Shown here: in pieces, positions 23,893 to 31,190 of the stretch
How the letters are laid out: each line of letters opens with the position of its first letter
Numbering within the stretch: the stretch's first letter is position 1
Assembly: GCA_016294075.1 (NCBI GenBank)
Contig: JAEDCQ010000019.1
Location: forward strand, 1 to 31,190
Reading direction: 5' to 3'
Origin: Lachnospiraceae bacterium
GTDB taxonomy: Bacteria; Bacillota; Clostridia; Lachnospirales; Lachnospiraceae
DNA length: 31,190 nucleotides
Translations under genes and position numbers: made by a program
Notes under the pieces: generated by a model
What the model was told of the DNA's origin: nothing
The model's input: only the letters and a program-made list of their open reading frames with translations
Database searches by the model: none

Positions 23893-24944
23893 AAAAAAGC
23901 ATCATTATTATTCCTACCCTGATATTAATAACGGGTTTGCTTGTTTTTGCATATTCTTACGGCCGTCAGTCAGAAAAGAAAGAGGCTGTAGAGGAAGATA
24001 AAATACAGATAGGTGTGAGCTTTGACTCTTTTGTCATTGAAAGATGGTTAAGGGATCGGGATGTATTTGTATCGGCTGCAAGAGATCTTGGTGCGGAGGT
24101 AAATGTACAAAACGCGAATGGAGATATAGAAGCACAGAAAAAGCAGATAGACTATTTTATTGAAAAAGGAATGGATGCGATTGTGATTATTTGTATCGAC
24201 TCCTATGGTCTGCGTGACCATGTAAAAAAAGCACTGGATGCCGGAATAAAGGTTGTCGCATACGACCGTTTAATCACAAATGCAAATGTGGACTTATACA
24301 TATCCTTCGATAATGCCATGGTAGGAGAAATGATGGCGGAGGAATTGGTAAAAAACGGCATAAGAGGCGGTAATGTATTGATGCTGGGCGGCTCGATGAC
24401 TGACAGTAATGTGCCGATTGTGGAAAATGCATTTCGTGAGATTATGCGCAAGAACAGTGTAACTGTACTGGATTCGATTCATGCGGACGGATGGAAAGCT
24501 GAAATTGCCGGTACTTATGTATACGAACATTTTGATGTTGTTGCCAGAGCAGATGCTATCATGTGCGGTAATGACAATCTGGCAAGTCAGGTTGTGCCGG
24601 CCTTGGTGGAAAAGCGTTATGTTGATAAGATTATGGTAGTCGGGCAGGATGCGGATTTGGAGGCGTGTCAGCGCATAGTGGAAGGAACACAGTTAATGAC
24701 GGTATATAAACCGGTAGAAAAGCTTGCAAAGCGTGCCGCAGAATGTACGGTACAGTTGGTAAAGGAAGGTATGGTTTCAGGGGAAGATGTATCCGTCATA
24801 GAGGACGGGACATATACGGTTCCCTATGTGGGAATTGAACCTGTCAGTGTTACGGCATCCAATATAGATGAAGTGATTATTGATAGTGGTTTTCATTTAA
24901 AGGAGGATGTCTATCTGCATGTCCCGGATAAGATGCCGAAATAG
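23889..24944 (+). CDS. Anchored ChvE/XylF-like sugar-binding protein, probable sensor 2
   Basis: A 351-residue binding protein with an uncleaved-looking N-terminal helix (about 4-24) and no lipobox cysteine. Its binding domain resembles that of the downstream ChvE lipoprotein: AYDRLITNANVDLYISFDNAMVG against AYDRLIMNSDAVSYYATFDN in ChvE, a shared GQDxDxxxxxxIxxGxQxMxxxK pattern, and IDSGFH near the end against IDSGYY. It starts with TTG at 23889, overlapping the response regulator stop by four bases, behind a strong GGGGGAGG ribosome binding site. This coupling to the two-component genes rather than to the transporter suggests a sensory role. Ligand class is probably the same as that of the transporter; this is inference. 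Confidence 0.85.
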   Translation: MKKSIIIIPTLILITGLLVFAYSYGRQSEKKEAVEEDKIQIGVSFDSFVIERWLRDRDVFVSAARDLGAEVNVQNANGDIEAQKKQIDYFIEKGMDAIVIICIDSYGLRDHVKKALDAGIKVVAYDRLITNANVDLYISFDNAMVGEMMAEELVKNGIRGGNVLMLGGSMTDSNVPIVENAFREIMRKNSVTVLDSIHADGWKAEIAGTYVYEHFDVVARADAIMCGNDNLASQVVPALVEKRYVDKIMVVGQDADLEACQRIVEGTQLMTVYKPVEKLAKRAAECTVQLVKEGMVSGEDVSVIEDGTYTVPYVGIEPVSVTASNIDEVIIDSGFHLKEDVYLHVPDKMPK

Positions 24945-24965
24945 AGTAGCATATGTTTGCCTTTT

Positions 24966-25010
24966 GAACCATGTTTTAGCACAAAAATGTGCTAGCATGG
25001 TTCTTTTTTT
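24966..25010 (+). terminator. Terminator ending the sensor operon
   Basis: Two-part stem: GAACCATG/CATGGTTC (24966-24973 and 24996-25003) and TAGCACA/TGTGCTA (24977-24983 and 24988-24994), four-base loop, then seven T. It separates the sensor operon from the transporter operon. Confidence 0.9.
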
Positions 25011-25066
25011 GATTTTAAAAATATTAAAAATTTGCAGAAGGTCGTAAATTATTCCTATTGAATTTA

Positions 25067-25075
25067 TGGTATATT
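25067..25075 (+). promoter_or_regulatory. Extended -10 promoter of the sugar transporter operon
   Basis: TGGTATATT holds a TG-N extension and the -10 box TATATT (25070-25075). No good -35 box is found 17 bases upstream, which suits a promoter needing an activator such as the YesN-type regulator. An ATGGTAT/ATACCAT inverted repeat (25066-25072 and 25095-25101) overlaps it. Confidence 0.5.
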
Positions 25076-25123
25076 CTGTCTGTAAACAAATTACATACCA
25101 TTTATAGGGAGGTAAAAGAAATC

Positions 25124-26272
25124 ATGAAAAAAAGATTACTTAGCATGATTCTTGCAACAGCAATGGTTGCAACAATGTTAGTAGGATGCGGCGCAAAAGA
25201 AGAAGCAGCAGCTCCTGCAAAAGAAGAAGCAGCAGTTGAAGAAGCAGCTCCTGCAGCAGAAGAAGAAGCTCCTGCAGCAGAAGAAACAGCAGCAGGCGGT
25301 AAAGTCGGCGTAGCAATGCCTACAAAGGACTTACAGAGATGGAACCAGGACGGTGCCAACATGAAGGAGCAGTTGGAAGCAGCAGGATATGAAGTAGACC
25401 TTCAGTATGCAGCAAATGATATTGCTACTCAGGTTTCTCAGATTGAGAACATGATTAACTCTGGATGCAAATTACTTGTTATCGCTTCTATCGACGGTGA
25501 TTCACTCGGAACAGTTCTTGAAATGGCTAAAGAAGCAAGCATTCCTGTTATTGCTTATGACCGTTTGATTATGAACTCTGACGCAGTTTCTTACTATGCT
25601 ACATTTGATAACTACATGGTAGGTACAATTCAGGGTGAATATATTAAAGAGAAGTTAGACCTTGACAATGCAGACGGACCTTTCAACATTGAGTTAACAA
25701 CAGGTGACCCTGGTGATAACAATGCAAGATTCTTCTTCGGCGGTGCTATGGATGTTCTTCAGCCATACATTGATGCAGGCAAATTAGTTGTAAAATCAGG
25801 ACAGACTAAGTTTGAAGAAGTTGCTACAGCTAACTGGGCAACAGATGCAGCTCAGGCAAGAATGGATGCTATCATCGCAGCTAACTATGCTGACGGAACA
25901 AAGTTAGATGCATGCCTTTGCTCAAATGACTCTACAGCACTTGGTGTAGCTAACTCTTTGGAAGCTAACTACACAGGCGAATGGCCAATCATCACAGGTC
26001 AGGACTGCGATATCGCAAGCGTTAAGAATATCCTTGCCGGCAAACAGTCTATGTCTATCTTCAAAGACACACGTACACTTGCTTCTAAGGTTGTTGAAAT
26101 GGTTGACGCTATCATGAAGGGCGGCGAAGCTCCTATCAATGATACAGAAACATATGACAACGGAACAGGTATCATTCCTTCATACCTTTGCGAGCCTGTA
26201 TTCGCAGATATCGATAACTACAAAGAATTATTAATCGATTCCGGATACTATACAGAAGCTGACTTACAGTAG
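25124..26272 (+). CDS. chvE: Multiple-monosaccharide ABC transporter substrate-binding lipoprotein, ChvE-like
   Basis: A 382-residue lipoprotein. The signal peptide ends at the lipobox LVGC (Cys about 23). An Ala/Glu-rich linker of about 38 residues follows, then the binding domain. Strong ChvE-type segments are AMPTKDLQRWNQDG, DLQYAANDIATQVSQIENMI, VIAYDRLI, YYATFDNYMVG, PFNIELTTGDPGDNNA, ITGQDCDI, SMSIFKDTRTLA and LIDSGYYTEADL. ChvE relatives bind monosaccharides such as glucose, galactose, arabinose or xylose. Codon choice is narrower than in its neighbours, as expected for a very highly expressed gene. The ATG at 25124 follows GGGAGG by 11 bases. A hairpin after it separates it from the ATPase gene, consistent with excess binding protein over permease. 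Confidence 0.92.
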   Translation: MKKRLLSMILATAMVATMLVGCGAKEEAAAPAKEEAAVEEAAPAAEEEAPAAEETAAGGKVGVAMPTKDLQRWNQDGANMKEQLEAAGYEVDLQYAANDIATQVSQIENMINSGCKLLVIASIDGDSLGTVLEMAKEASIPVIAYDRLIMNSDAVSYYATFDNYMVGTIQGEYIKEKLDLDNADGPFNIELTTGDPGDNNARFFFGGAMDVLQPYIDAGKLVVKSGQTKFEEVATANWATDAAQARMDAIIAANYADGTKLDACLCSNDSTALGVANSLEANYTGEWPIITGQDCDIASVKNILAGKQSMSIFKDTRTLASKVVEMVDAIMKGGEAPINDTETYDNGTGIIPSYLCEPVFADIDNYKELLIDSGYYTEADLQ

Positions 26273-26295
26273 TCATAAATAAGCTAAAGAAATTG

Positions 26296-26327
26296 GCAGG
26301 CGGGTTTAGGCCCGCCTGCTTATTCTT
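26296..26327 (+). terminator. Intercistronic hairpin between chvE and the ABC ATPase gene
   Basis: Perfect nine-base stem GCAGGCGGG/CCCGCCTGC (26296-26304 and 26311-26319) with a six-base loop and TTATTCTT behind it. The imperfect T-run suggests partial termination or 3'-end protection of the chvE message. Confidence 0.75.
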
Positions 26328-26393
26328 AAGAAGGCATTAAATGAAGCGTATTTGGTTAGGTATTGTGGATATTGCAAAATGGGAGGGTTAACA

Positions 26394-27923
26394 TTGGCTA
26401 AGATCTTATTGGAAATGAAAAACATAACCAAAACATTCCCTGGCGTTAAGGCACTCGATAACGTAAACTTACAGGTAGAGGAAGGAGAAATCCATGCTCT
26501 TGTAGGTGAAAACGGTGCAGGTAAATCTACACTGATGAATGTTTTAAGTGGTATTTATCCGTATGGAACTTATGAAGGTGACATCATATATGATGGTGAA
26601 GTTTGCAAGTTTAATACGATTAAAGATAGTGAGGCAAAAGGTATTGTTATTATTCACCAGGAGTTGGCATTAGTGCCGTATATGACAATCGGTGAAAATA
26701 TGTTCCTCGGTAATGAAAGAGGTTCAAAATTCAAAATCAATTGGAATGAAACAGGTGAACTGGCAACAAAATACTTAAAGACGGTTGGTCTTAAGGAACC
26801 CCAGTCAACCCTGATTAAAGATATAGGTGTCGGTAAACAGCAGTTGGTAGAAATTGCAAAGGCATTGGCTAAGAATGCGAAACTGTTGATTTTGGATGAG
26901 CCGACAGCATCCTTAAATGAAGATGATTCCAAAGCTCTTCTGGAATTGCTTCTTAAATTCAAAAAAGAGGGATTAACATCTATTATTATTTCCCATAAAT
27001 TAAATGAAATTTCTTATGTTGCAGATAAGATTACCGTTATCCGTGACGGCGCTACGATTGAAACGCTGGATAAAGAAACGGATGATATTTCCGAAGGCAG
27101 GATTATCAAAGGAATGGTTGGACGTGAGCTTTCTGACCGTTTCCCGAAGCGAGAAAGTAATCTTGGCGATGTTATGATGGAAGTAAAGGATTGGAATGTA
27201 TATCATCCGCTTTATTCCGAAAGAAAAGTTGTTGATAATGTATCCATCAATGTGAAGAAAGGTGAAGTATTAGGTATTGCCGGTCTGATGGGAGCAGGAC
27301 GTACCGAGCTTGCCATGAGTCTGTTCGGTAAGAGTTACGGAGAAAATATCAGTGGTAAGCTGTTTCTGGACGGAAAGGAAGTACATTTAAACAGTGTACA
27401 GGATGCAATTGACCATAAGCTTGCATATGTAACAGAGGACAGAAAAGGAAATGGATTGATTTTAAGTAATCCGATTAAGATTAATACAACACTTGCAAAT
27501 CTGGATGCGGTTAGCAACCATTCTATTATTGATAAAGATAAGGAATATGGCGTTGCAGTGGAATATAAGGAGAAATTGGGAACAAAATGTCCTACGGTTG
27601 AACAGAATGTCGGCAACCTGAGCGGTGGTAATCAGCAGAAGGTATTGTTGGCAAAATGGATGTTTGCAAATCCTGACATCCTGATTCTGGATGAACCTAC
27701 ACGTGGTATTGATGTAGGCGCAAAATATGAAATTTACTGTATTATTAATCAATTGGTATCTGAAGGCAAATCCGTAATCATGATTTCTTCCGAATTACCG
27801 GAAATCCTCGGTATGTGCGACAGAATTTATGTCATGAACGAAGGTAAAATAGTTGGTGAATTGGATGGAAAAGAAGCCACTCAGGAATTGATTATGTCAC
27901 ATATTTTAAAAGCCGGTAAGTAA
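26394..27923 (+). CDS. mmsA: Sugar ABC transporter ATP-binding protein, GguA/MmsA type (double domain)
   Basis: A 509-residue double ATPase that powers the ChvE-type monosaccharide importer. The first half has Walker A GENGAGKST, a weak signature VGKQQLVEIAKAL and Walker B LLILDEPTASLN. The second half has the degenerate Walker A GLMGAGRTEL usual in the sugar-importer class, signature LSGGNQQKVLLAKW and Walker B ILILDEPTRGIDVG. I chose the TTG at 26394, seven bases after GGGAGG; the frame is open further upstream (another TTG at 26352), but those residues do not match the family. It sits 12 bases before the permease gene. Confidence 0.92.
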   Translation: MAKILLEMKNITKTFPGVKALDNVNLQVEEGEIHALVGENGAGKSTLMNVLSGIYPYGTYEGDIIYDGEVCKFNTIKDSEAKGIVIIHQELALVPYMTIGENMFLGNERGSKFKINWNETGELATKYLKTVGLKEPQSTLIKDIGVGKQQLVEIAKALAKNAKLLILDEPTASLNEDDSKALLELLLKFKKEGLTSIIISHKLNEISYVADKITVIRDGATIETLDKETDDISEGRIIKGMVGRELSDRFPKRESNLGDVMMEVKDWNVYHPLYSERKVVDNVSINVKKGEVLGIAGLMGAGRTELAMSLFGKSYGENISGKLFLDGKEVHLNSVQDAIDHKLAYVTEDRKGNGLILSNPIKINTTLANLDAVSNHSIIDKDKEYGVAVEYKEKLGTKCPTVEQNVGNLSGGNQQKVLLAKWMFANPDILILDEPTRGIDVGAKYEIYCIINQLVSEGKSVIMISSELPEILGMCDRIYVMNEGKIVGELDGKEATQELIMSHILKAGK

Positions 27924-27935
27924 AGGAGAGCAAAA

Positions 27936-29126
27936 ATGAATAAAGCAAAAGCATTAGATATCGTAAAGAAATATACGATGATTCTTGTATTAATCATTGT
28001 AACTGCATTTTTTGCATGGCAGACAGAGGGATCCCTTCTTCTTCCCATGAACATCAGTAGTTTAATTTCACAGAACGCATATGTATTTATTCTGGCAACA
28101 GGTATGCTGCTGTGTATCTTGACCGGTGGTAACATCGATCTTTCCGTTGGTTCTGTAGTATGCTTCACCGGTGCAATCGGTGCGGTACTTATGATGAACA
28201 AGGGTGTTAATATGTATGTAGCAATCCTGGTTATGGTTTTAGTCGGTACTTTGATTGGAGCTTTTCAGGGTTTCTGGATTGCCTATGTCAGAATACCACC
28301 GTTTATCGTAACACTTGCAGGAATGCTTGCATTCAGAGGCTTAAGCAACGTTGTCCTAGACGGTATGACAGTTTCCATTAAAGAACAGGAGGATTTTGTA
28401 AATCTCTTCGGTGGTGGTGCAAACTGTTATATTCCCGATTTCTTCGGTGGAAACGGATTAAATATTACCTGTTTATTGGTAGGAATTGTTGCAGCTGTTA
28501 TTTACATAGTTATACAGCTTAAAAACAGAATTGACAGAAGCAGAAAAGGTTATGAAGTTGAAAGCCTTACAGGAATGTTAGTTAAAACTGTTTTAATTGT
28601 AGCCGTGATTATTGCATTTACATACAAATTAGCACAGCATAAGGGTATTCCGACCGTGCTTATCTGGGTAATGATTGTTGTTATGGTTTATGGATACATT
28701 ACATCTAATACTACAACAGGTCGTTATTTCTATGCAGTAGGCGGTAATGAAAAAGCAACAAAGCTTTCCGGTATCAATACCAATAAGGTATATTTCCTTG
28801 CATACTTAAATATGGGATTTTTGGCTGCATTGGCCGGTATGGTTACTATTGCACGTATGACATCTGCCCAGCCTACATATGGTCAGAACTATGAAATGGA
28901 TGCAATCGGCTCCTGCTTTATCGGTGGTGCTTCTGCATACGGTGGAACAGGTACAGTTCCCGGTGTTATTGTCGGCGCGGTATTAATGGGTGTTATCAAC
29001 TTAGGTATGTCACTTATGGGTGTAGACCAGAACATGCAGAAGGTAGTAAAAGGTGTTGTATTATTGGCAGCCGTTATCTTCGATGTTGTTTCTAAACGTG
29101 GTGGAAAATTAATTTCTAAGAATTAA
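27936..29126 (+). CDS. mmsB: Sugar ABC transporter permease, GguB/MmsB (XylH-like)
   Basis: A 396-residue membrane permease of the ribose/xylose class, with about ten to twelve hydrophobic segments. Family segments are LLCILTGGNIDLSVGSVVCF, YVRIPPFIVTLAGMLAFRGL, TTTGRYFYAVGGNEKATKLSGI, and GGASAYGGTGTVPGVIVGAVLMGVI. Its length, longer than RbsC because of a central loop (about 155-235), fits the GguB/MmsB/XylH group. It starts at ATG 27936 after AAGGAGAG and is closely coupled to the ATPase gene. Together with chvE and the ATPase it makes a complete importer. Confidence 0.93.
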   Translation: MNKAKALDIVKKYTMILVLIIVTAFFAWQTEGSLLLPMNISSLISQNAYVFILATGMLLCILTGGNIDLSVGSVVCFTGAIGAVLMMNKGVNMYVAILVMVLVGTLIGAFQGFWIAYVRIPPFIVTLAGMLAFRGLSNVVLDGMTVSIKEQEDFVNLFGGGANCYIPDFFGGNGLNITCLLVGIVAAVIYIVIQLKNRIDRSRKGYEVESLTGMLVKTVLIVAVIIAFTYKLAQHKGIPTVLIWVMIVVMVYGYITSNTTTGRYFYAVGGNEKATKLSGINTNKVYFLAYLNMGFLAALAGMVTIARMTSAQPTYGQNYEMDAIGSCFIGGASAYGGTGTVPGVIVGAVLMGVINLGMSLMGVDQNMQKVVKGVVLLAAVIFDVVSKRGGKLISKN

Positions 29127-29147
29127 TTTCTGCAATATCTAATCAAA

Positions 29148-29176
29148 CGGGCTCCATGTTTCGGCATCGGAGCCTG
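29148..29176 (+). repeat. Hairpin between the permease and chemoreceptor genes
   Basis: CGGGCTCC pairs with GGAGCCTG (one G-U), and inside it ATG with CAT beside a bulged C, around a TTTCGG loop. No T-run follows, so it is a weak terminator at best; it may stabilise or process the message. Confidence 0.5.
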
Positions 29177-29241
29177 ATGTTGTATATGAGGTATTTCTTG
29201 TGACACTTTTTTTAAGCGCAAAACACAGGGAGAGTAAGAGT

Positions 29242-31068
29242 ATGATAAGAATAAAAGATTTAAAACGGAACAAAGGGGAAAAGAAGGAAAGAACAGAAAA
29301 AACAGAGAAAACGTTGAAAAGAGGGAATAAGAAGACCGGCAGGATGCATGGGGGCATCGAACTGAAGATTATGCTTCTGGTATTGGTGCTGGTAATTTCG
29401 GCAATCGGTTCTATTATGTTGTTGGTTAACAATATGAATTCTATTGTAGCAATCAGTAACGATATAATATCGAATCAGGTAACGCAGGAAGAAAAGGTTG
29501 CAGAGCTGTCCAGACAATATTCATATATTAACGGTCAGGTTCTGACGCATGTTATGACGACAAACAGCGGAACAATGGATGATTTAAAAGCCGGAATTGA
29601 AAAAGAAATTTCAGCCATGGATAAGATGATGACAGAGTTTTCTGCAAGCTTATCGGAAGGTGATGACAGGAAGCCTGCATTTGATTCTGCATCCGCTGAA
29701 TATGAAAAATACAAAAAGACGGTAACAAGTCTTCTTGAAACAAGTAAGGAAAATAAGACACAGGCATATGTATCGGCTACTTCTAACCTACCTATGTTTA
29801 ACGAGAAAATAGAAGGCTATATGAACGAAATACTGGAGCTTACCAGTCAGGATATGGCAGCCAGTCAGGCAAAAATGGAAACAAAAGTAGCACAGATTCC
29901 AGCAATTATTGCAATGGCCGGAGTTATCGTAGCGATTGTGGCAATCCTGGTGTTTGTTTGTATTAAATTATGGATTAGCCGTCCGATTAAGAAAGCAACC
30001 GGGCAGGTGGATGAACTGGTACAGAGTATCCGTGATAATCAGGGTGACCTTACAAAACGTGTTCAGGTCAAATCAAAGGATGAGATTGGCCGACTTGCAA
30101 TGGCCATTAACGGTCTGGTGGAACAGACACAGAAAATTATTGCAGCACTTATGGAAAGCAGCCAGAATCTGGAAACGAAACAGGAAAGAATCAGTGGCAG
30201 TGTTGATAAAGTCAACACAAGTGTAAGAAATAACTCCAGTCACATTCAGCAGGTTAATGGGGAAATAGAACAGATTCTTGCATCCGTTTCTGAAGTAAAG
30301 GATGATGGTCTTAAAGTAGAGGCTGCTGTGAGTGAAATGCTTGCCAGCGCAGAAAACGGAAGCAGTTATGCGGCAGAGATACGAAAGAAAGCTCATGAGA
30401 CCGAAGAAAAGGCAACAACAAGTAAAGATAAAGCTACTGAAATGTTAAAAACAATGCATGAAGCAGTAGGTCAATCCATTGATGATAGTAAACAGATTCA
30501 CCAGATTGGTGAACTGACAGGTGAAATCCTTGGAATTGCAAGTACAACTAATCTGCTTGCTTTAAATGCTTCTATTGAAGCTGCAAGAGCAGGAGAAGCC
30601 GGAAAAGGCTTTGCGGTTGTAGCAGATGAAATCAGAGGACTTGCTGATCGGTCAAGAGAAACCGCTAATAATATTCAGGATATCAGCACACGCGTAATTG
30701 CAAGTGTTGAAGAGTTAGCCAAGAATGCAAATAATCTTTTAGAATATGTAAATCATAATGTTATGGAGGATTATGATACGCTGGAGGTTATCGGACGTGA
30801 GTATTTTGAGTCGGCTGAACAGGTTGACGGAATGATGAGGAAATTTAAATCCTCCATAGACGCATTAATGGATAGTGTCAGCAACGTAATTCATTCCAAT
30901 GAAATGATTGAAGGTGCTGTTACAAACAGTGCGGAAAAAGTAGAAGGAGTTACCGAAAACAACTGTGTTATGGAGATGGAAATGTCTGATATTGCAGCAG
31001 CAGTAGTGGAGATGGATGATGTCATCAGGCAGCTTCATGAAAGCGTGGAATGCTTTATCAAATATTAG
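29242..31068 (+). CDS. Methyl-accepting chemotaxis protein
   Basis: A 608-residue chemoreceptor. A lysine/arginine-rich cytoplasmic start of about 40 residues precedes the first membrane helix (about 41-62). The extracellular domain (about 63-217) is helical, of four-helix-bundle type. The second helix (about 218-241) leads to a HAMP domain (about 242-296) and a long coiled-coil signalling domain. Its tip, with TTNLLALNASIEAARAGEAG and KGFAVVADEIRGLADRS (about 436-472), is the conserved CheA/CheW contact. Start ATG 29242 follows GGGAGAG; an in-frame GTG at 29200 lacks a binding site. Its place after the monosaccharide importer suggests it senses the same sugar, perhaps via a binding protein. 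No flagellar genes are in the window. Confidence 0.93.
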   Translation: MIRIKDLKRNKGEKKERTEKTEKTLKRGNKKTGRMHGGIELKIMLLVLVLVISAIGSIMLLVNNMNSIVAISNDIISNQVTQEEKVAELSRQYSYINGQVLTHVMTTNSGTMDDLKAGIEKEISAMDKMMTEFSASLSEGDDRKPAFDSASAEYEKYKKTVTSLLETSKENKTQAYVSATSNLPMFNEKIEGYMNEILELTSQDMAASQAKMETKVAQIPAIIAMAGVIVAIVAILVFVCIKLWISRPIKKATGQVDELVQSIRDNQGDLTKRVQVKSKDEIGRLAMAINGLVEQTQKIIAALMESSQNLETKQERISGSVDKVNTSVRNNSSHIQQVNGEIEQILASVSEVKDDGLKVEAAVSEMLASAENGSSYAAEIRKKAHETEEKATTSKDKATEMLKTMHEAVGQSIDDSKQIHQIGELTGEILGIASTTNLLALNASIEAARAGEAGKGFAVVADEIRGLADRSRETANNIQDISTRVIASVEELAKNANNLLEYVNHNVMEDYDTLEVIGREYFESAEQVDGMMRKFKSSIDALMDSVSNVIHSNEMIEGAVTNSAEKVEGVTENNCVMEMEMSDIAAAVVEMDDVIRQLHESVECFIKY

Positions 31069-31151
31069 CACAAAGCAAATTTCCTGTGTGAAATTAATTG
31101 TATACATATTTTAATGATATAAATAAGGGCTGCGCATTGTGATATGATCCT

Positions 31152-31190
31152 CCTAAAGTAAACAAGGTAAATAACCAAATCTACTTTAGG
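31152..31190. repeat. Inverted repeat at the right edge, possible element or gene boundary
   Basis: CCTAAAGTA (31152-31160) and TACTTTAGG (31182-31190) are perfect nine-base inverted repeats around a 21-base loop, reaching the last base of the window. The preceding GATCCT suggests the stem could extend if GAGG follows. A stem ending in AGGAGG would mask a ribosome binding site, as in some insertion-sequence ends, but nothing beyond is visible. Confidence 0.45.

Noticed and set aside
1..31190. CRISPR array, tRNA, rRNA, complete insertion sequence or prophage
   Set aside because: No regularly spaced repeats, no cloverleaf with CCA-type end, no rRNA-like sequence, and no transposase or phage structural genes beyond the short Rpn fragment.

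Overview
The window reads as chromosomal DNA of a low-GC Gram-positive anaerobe, most likely a Lachnospiraceae-type Clostridium relative. The basis is strong AGGAGG-type ribosome binding sites, the AddA/AddB pair instead of RecBCD, an ECF-type thiamine transporter under a TPP riboswitch, a LytS/YesN-type sugar-sensing pair, a ChvE-like lipoprotein with an Ala/Glu linker, and DinR/LexA-type SOS boxes of the Bacillus/Clostridium form. This is a family-level inference; there is no rRNA gene to confirm it.

Left part (1-4190): the 5' end of an Rpn-family PD-(D/E)XK nuclease gene runs off the left edge. It is followed by a hairpin-rich gap, a DNA-deoxyinosine (hypoxanthine) glycosylase, a small XRE-type regulator, a convergent DUF3892 protein, an apparently self-repressing TetR regulator, and a uracil permease.

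Middle part (4190-18860): addB and addA (double-strand break repair) end at a bidirectional terminator shared with the convergent thiT gene. thiT is preceded by a TPP riboswitch whose expression platform can mask the ribosome binding site. Next come a HAD phosphatase, a CPBP membrane protease-like protein and an AGCS alanine/Na+ symporter. A two-gene DNA repair operon follows (radical SAM protein with a helix-hairpin-helix tail, plus a DUF4130 protein). Its promoter carries two SOS boxes, one in the -35/-10 spacer and one at the start site. A histidine-less HPr-like protein, with a long compound hairpin behind it, and a deoxynucleoside monophosphate kinase-like P-loop protein close this part.

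Right part (18860-31190): a pyridoxamine kinase precedes a sugar-sensing and uptake locus. In order it has a membrane-anchored periplasmic-binding protein, a LytS/YesM-type histidine kinase, a YesN-type AraC response regulator, and a second anchored, ChvE/XylF-like binding protein; these four genes all overlap. After a terminator come a ChvE-type lipoprotein, its ABC ATPase and its permease, then a chemoreceptor. The layout resembles the XylFII-LytS-YesN xylose-sensing system of Clostridium beijerinckii, but with two candidate sensor proteins rather than one, and with a chemotaxis receptor at the end. The inferred logic is extracellular sensing of a monosaccharide, induction of the transporter, and chemotaxis. 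The last 40 bases hold an inverted repeat that may be the edge of another gene or element.

I saw no tRNA or rRNA genes, no CRISPR array, and no complete insertion sequence.
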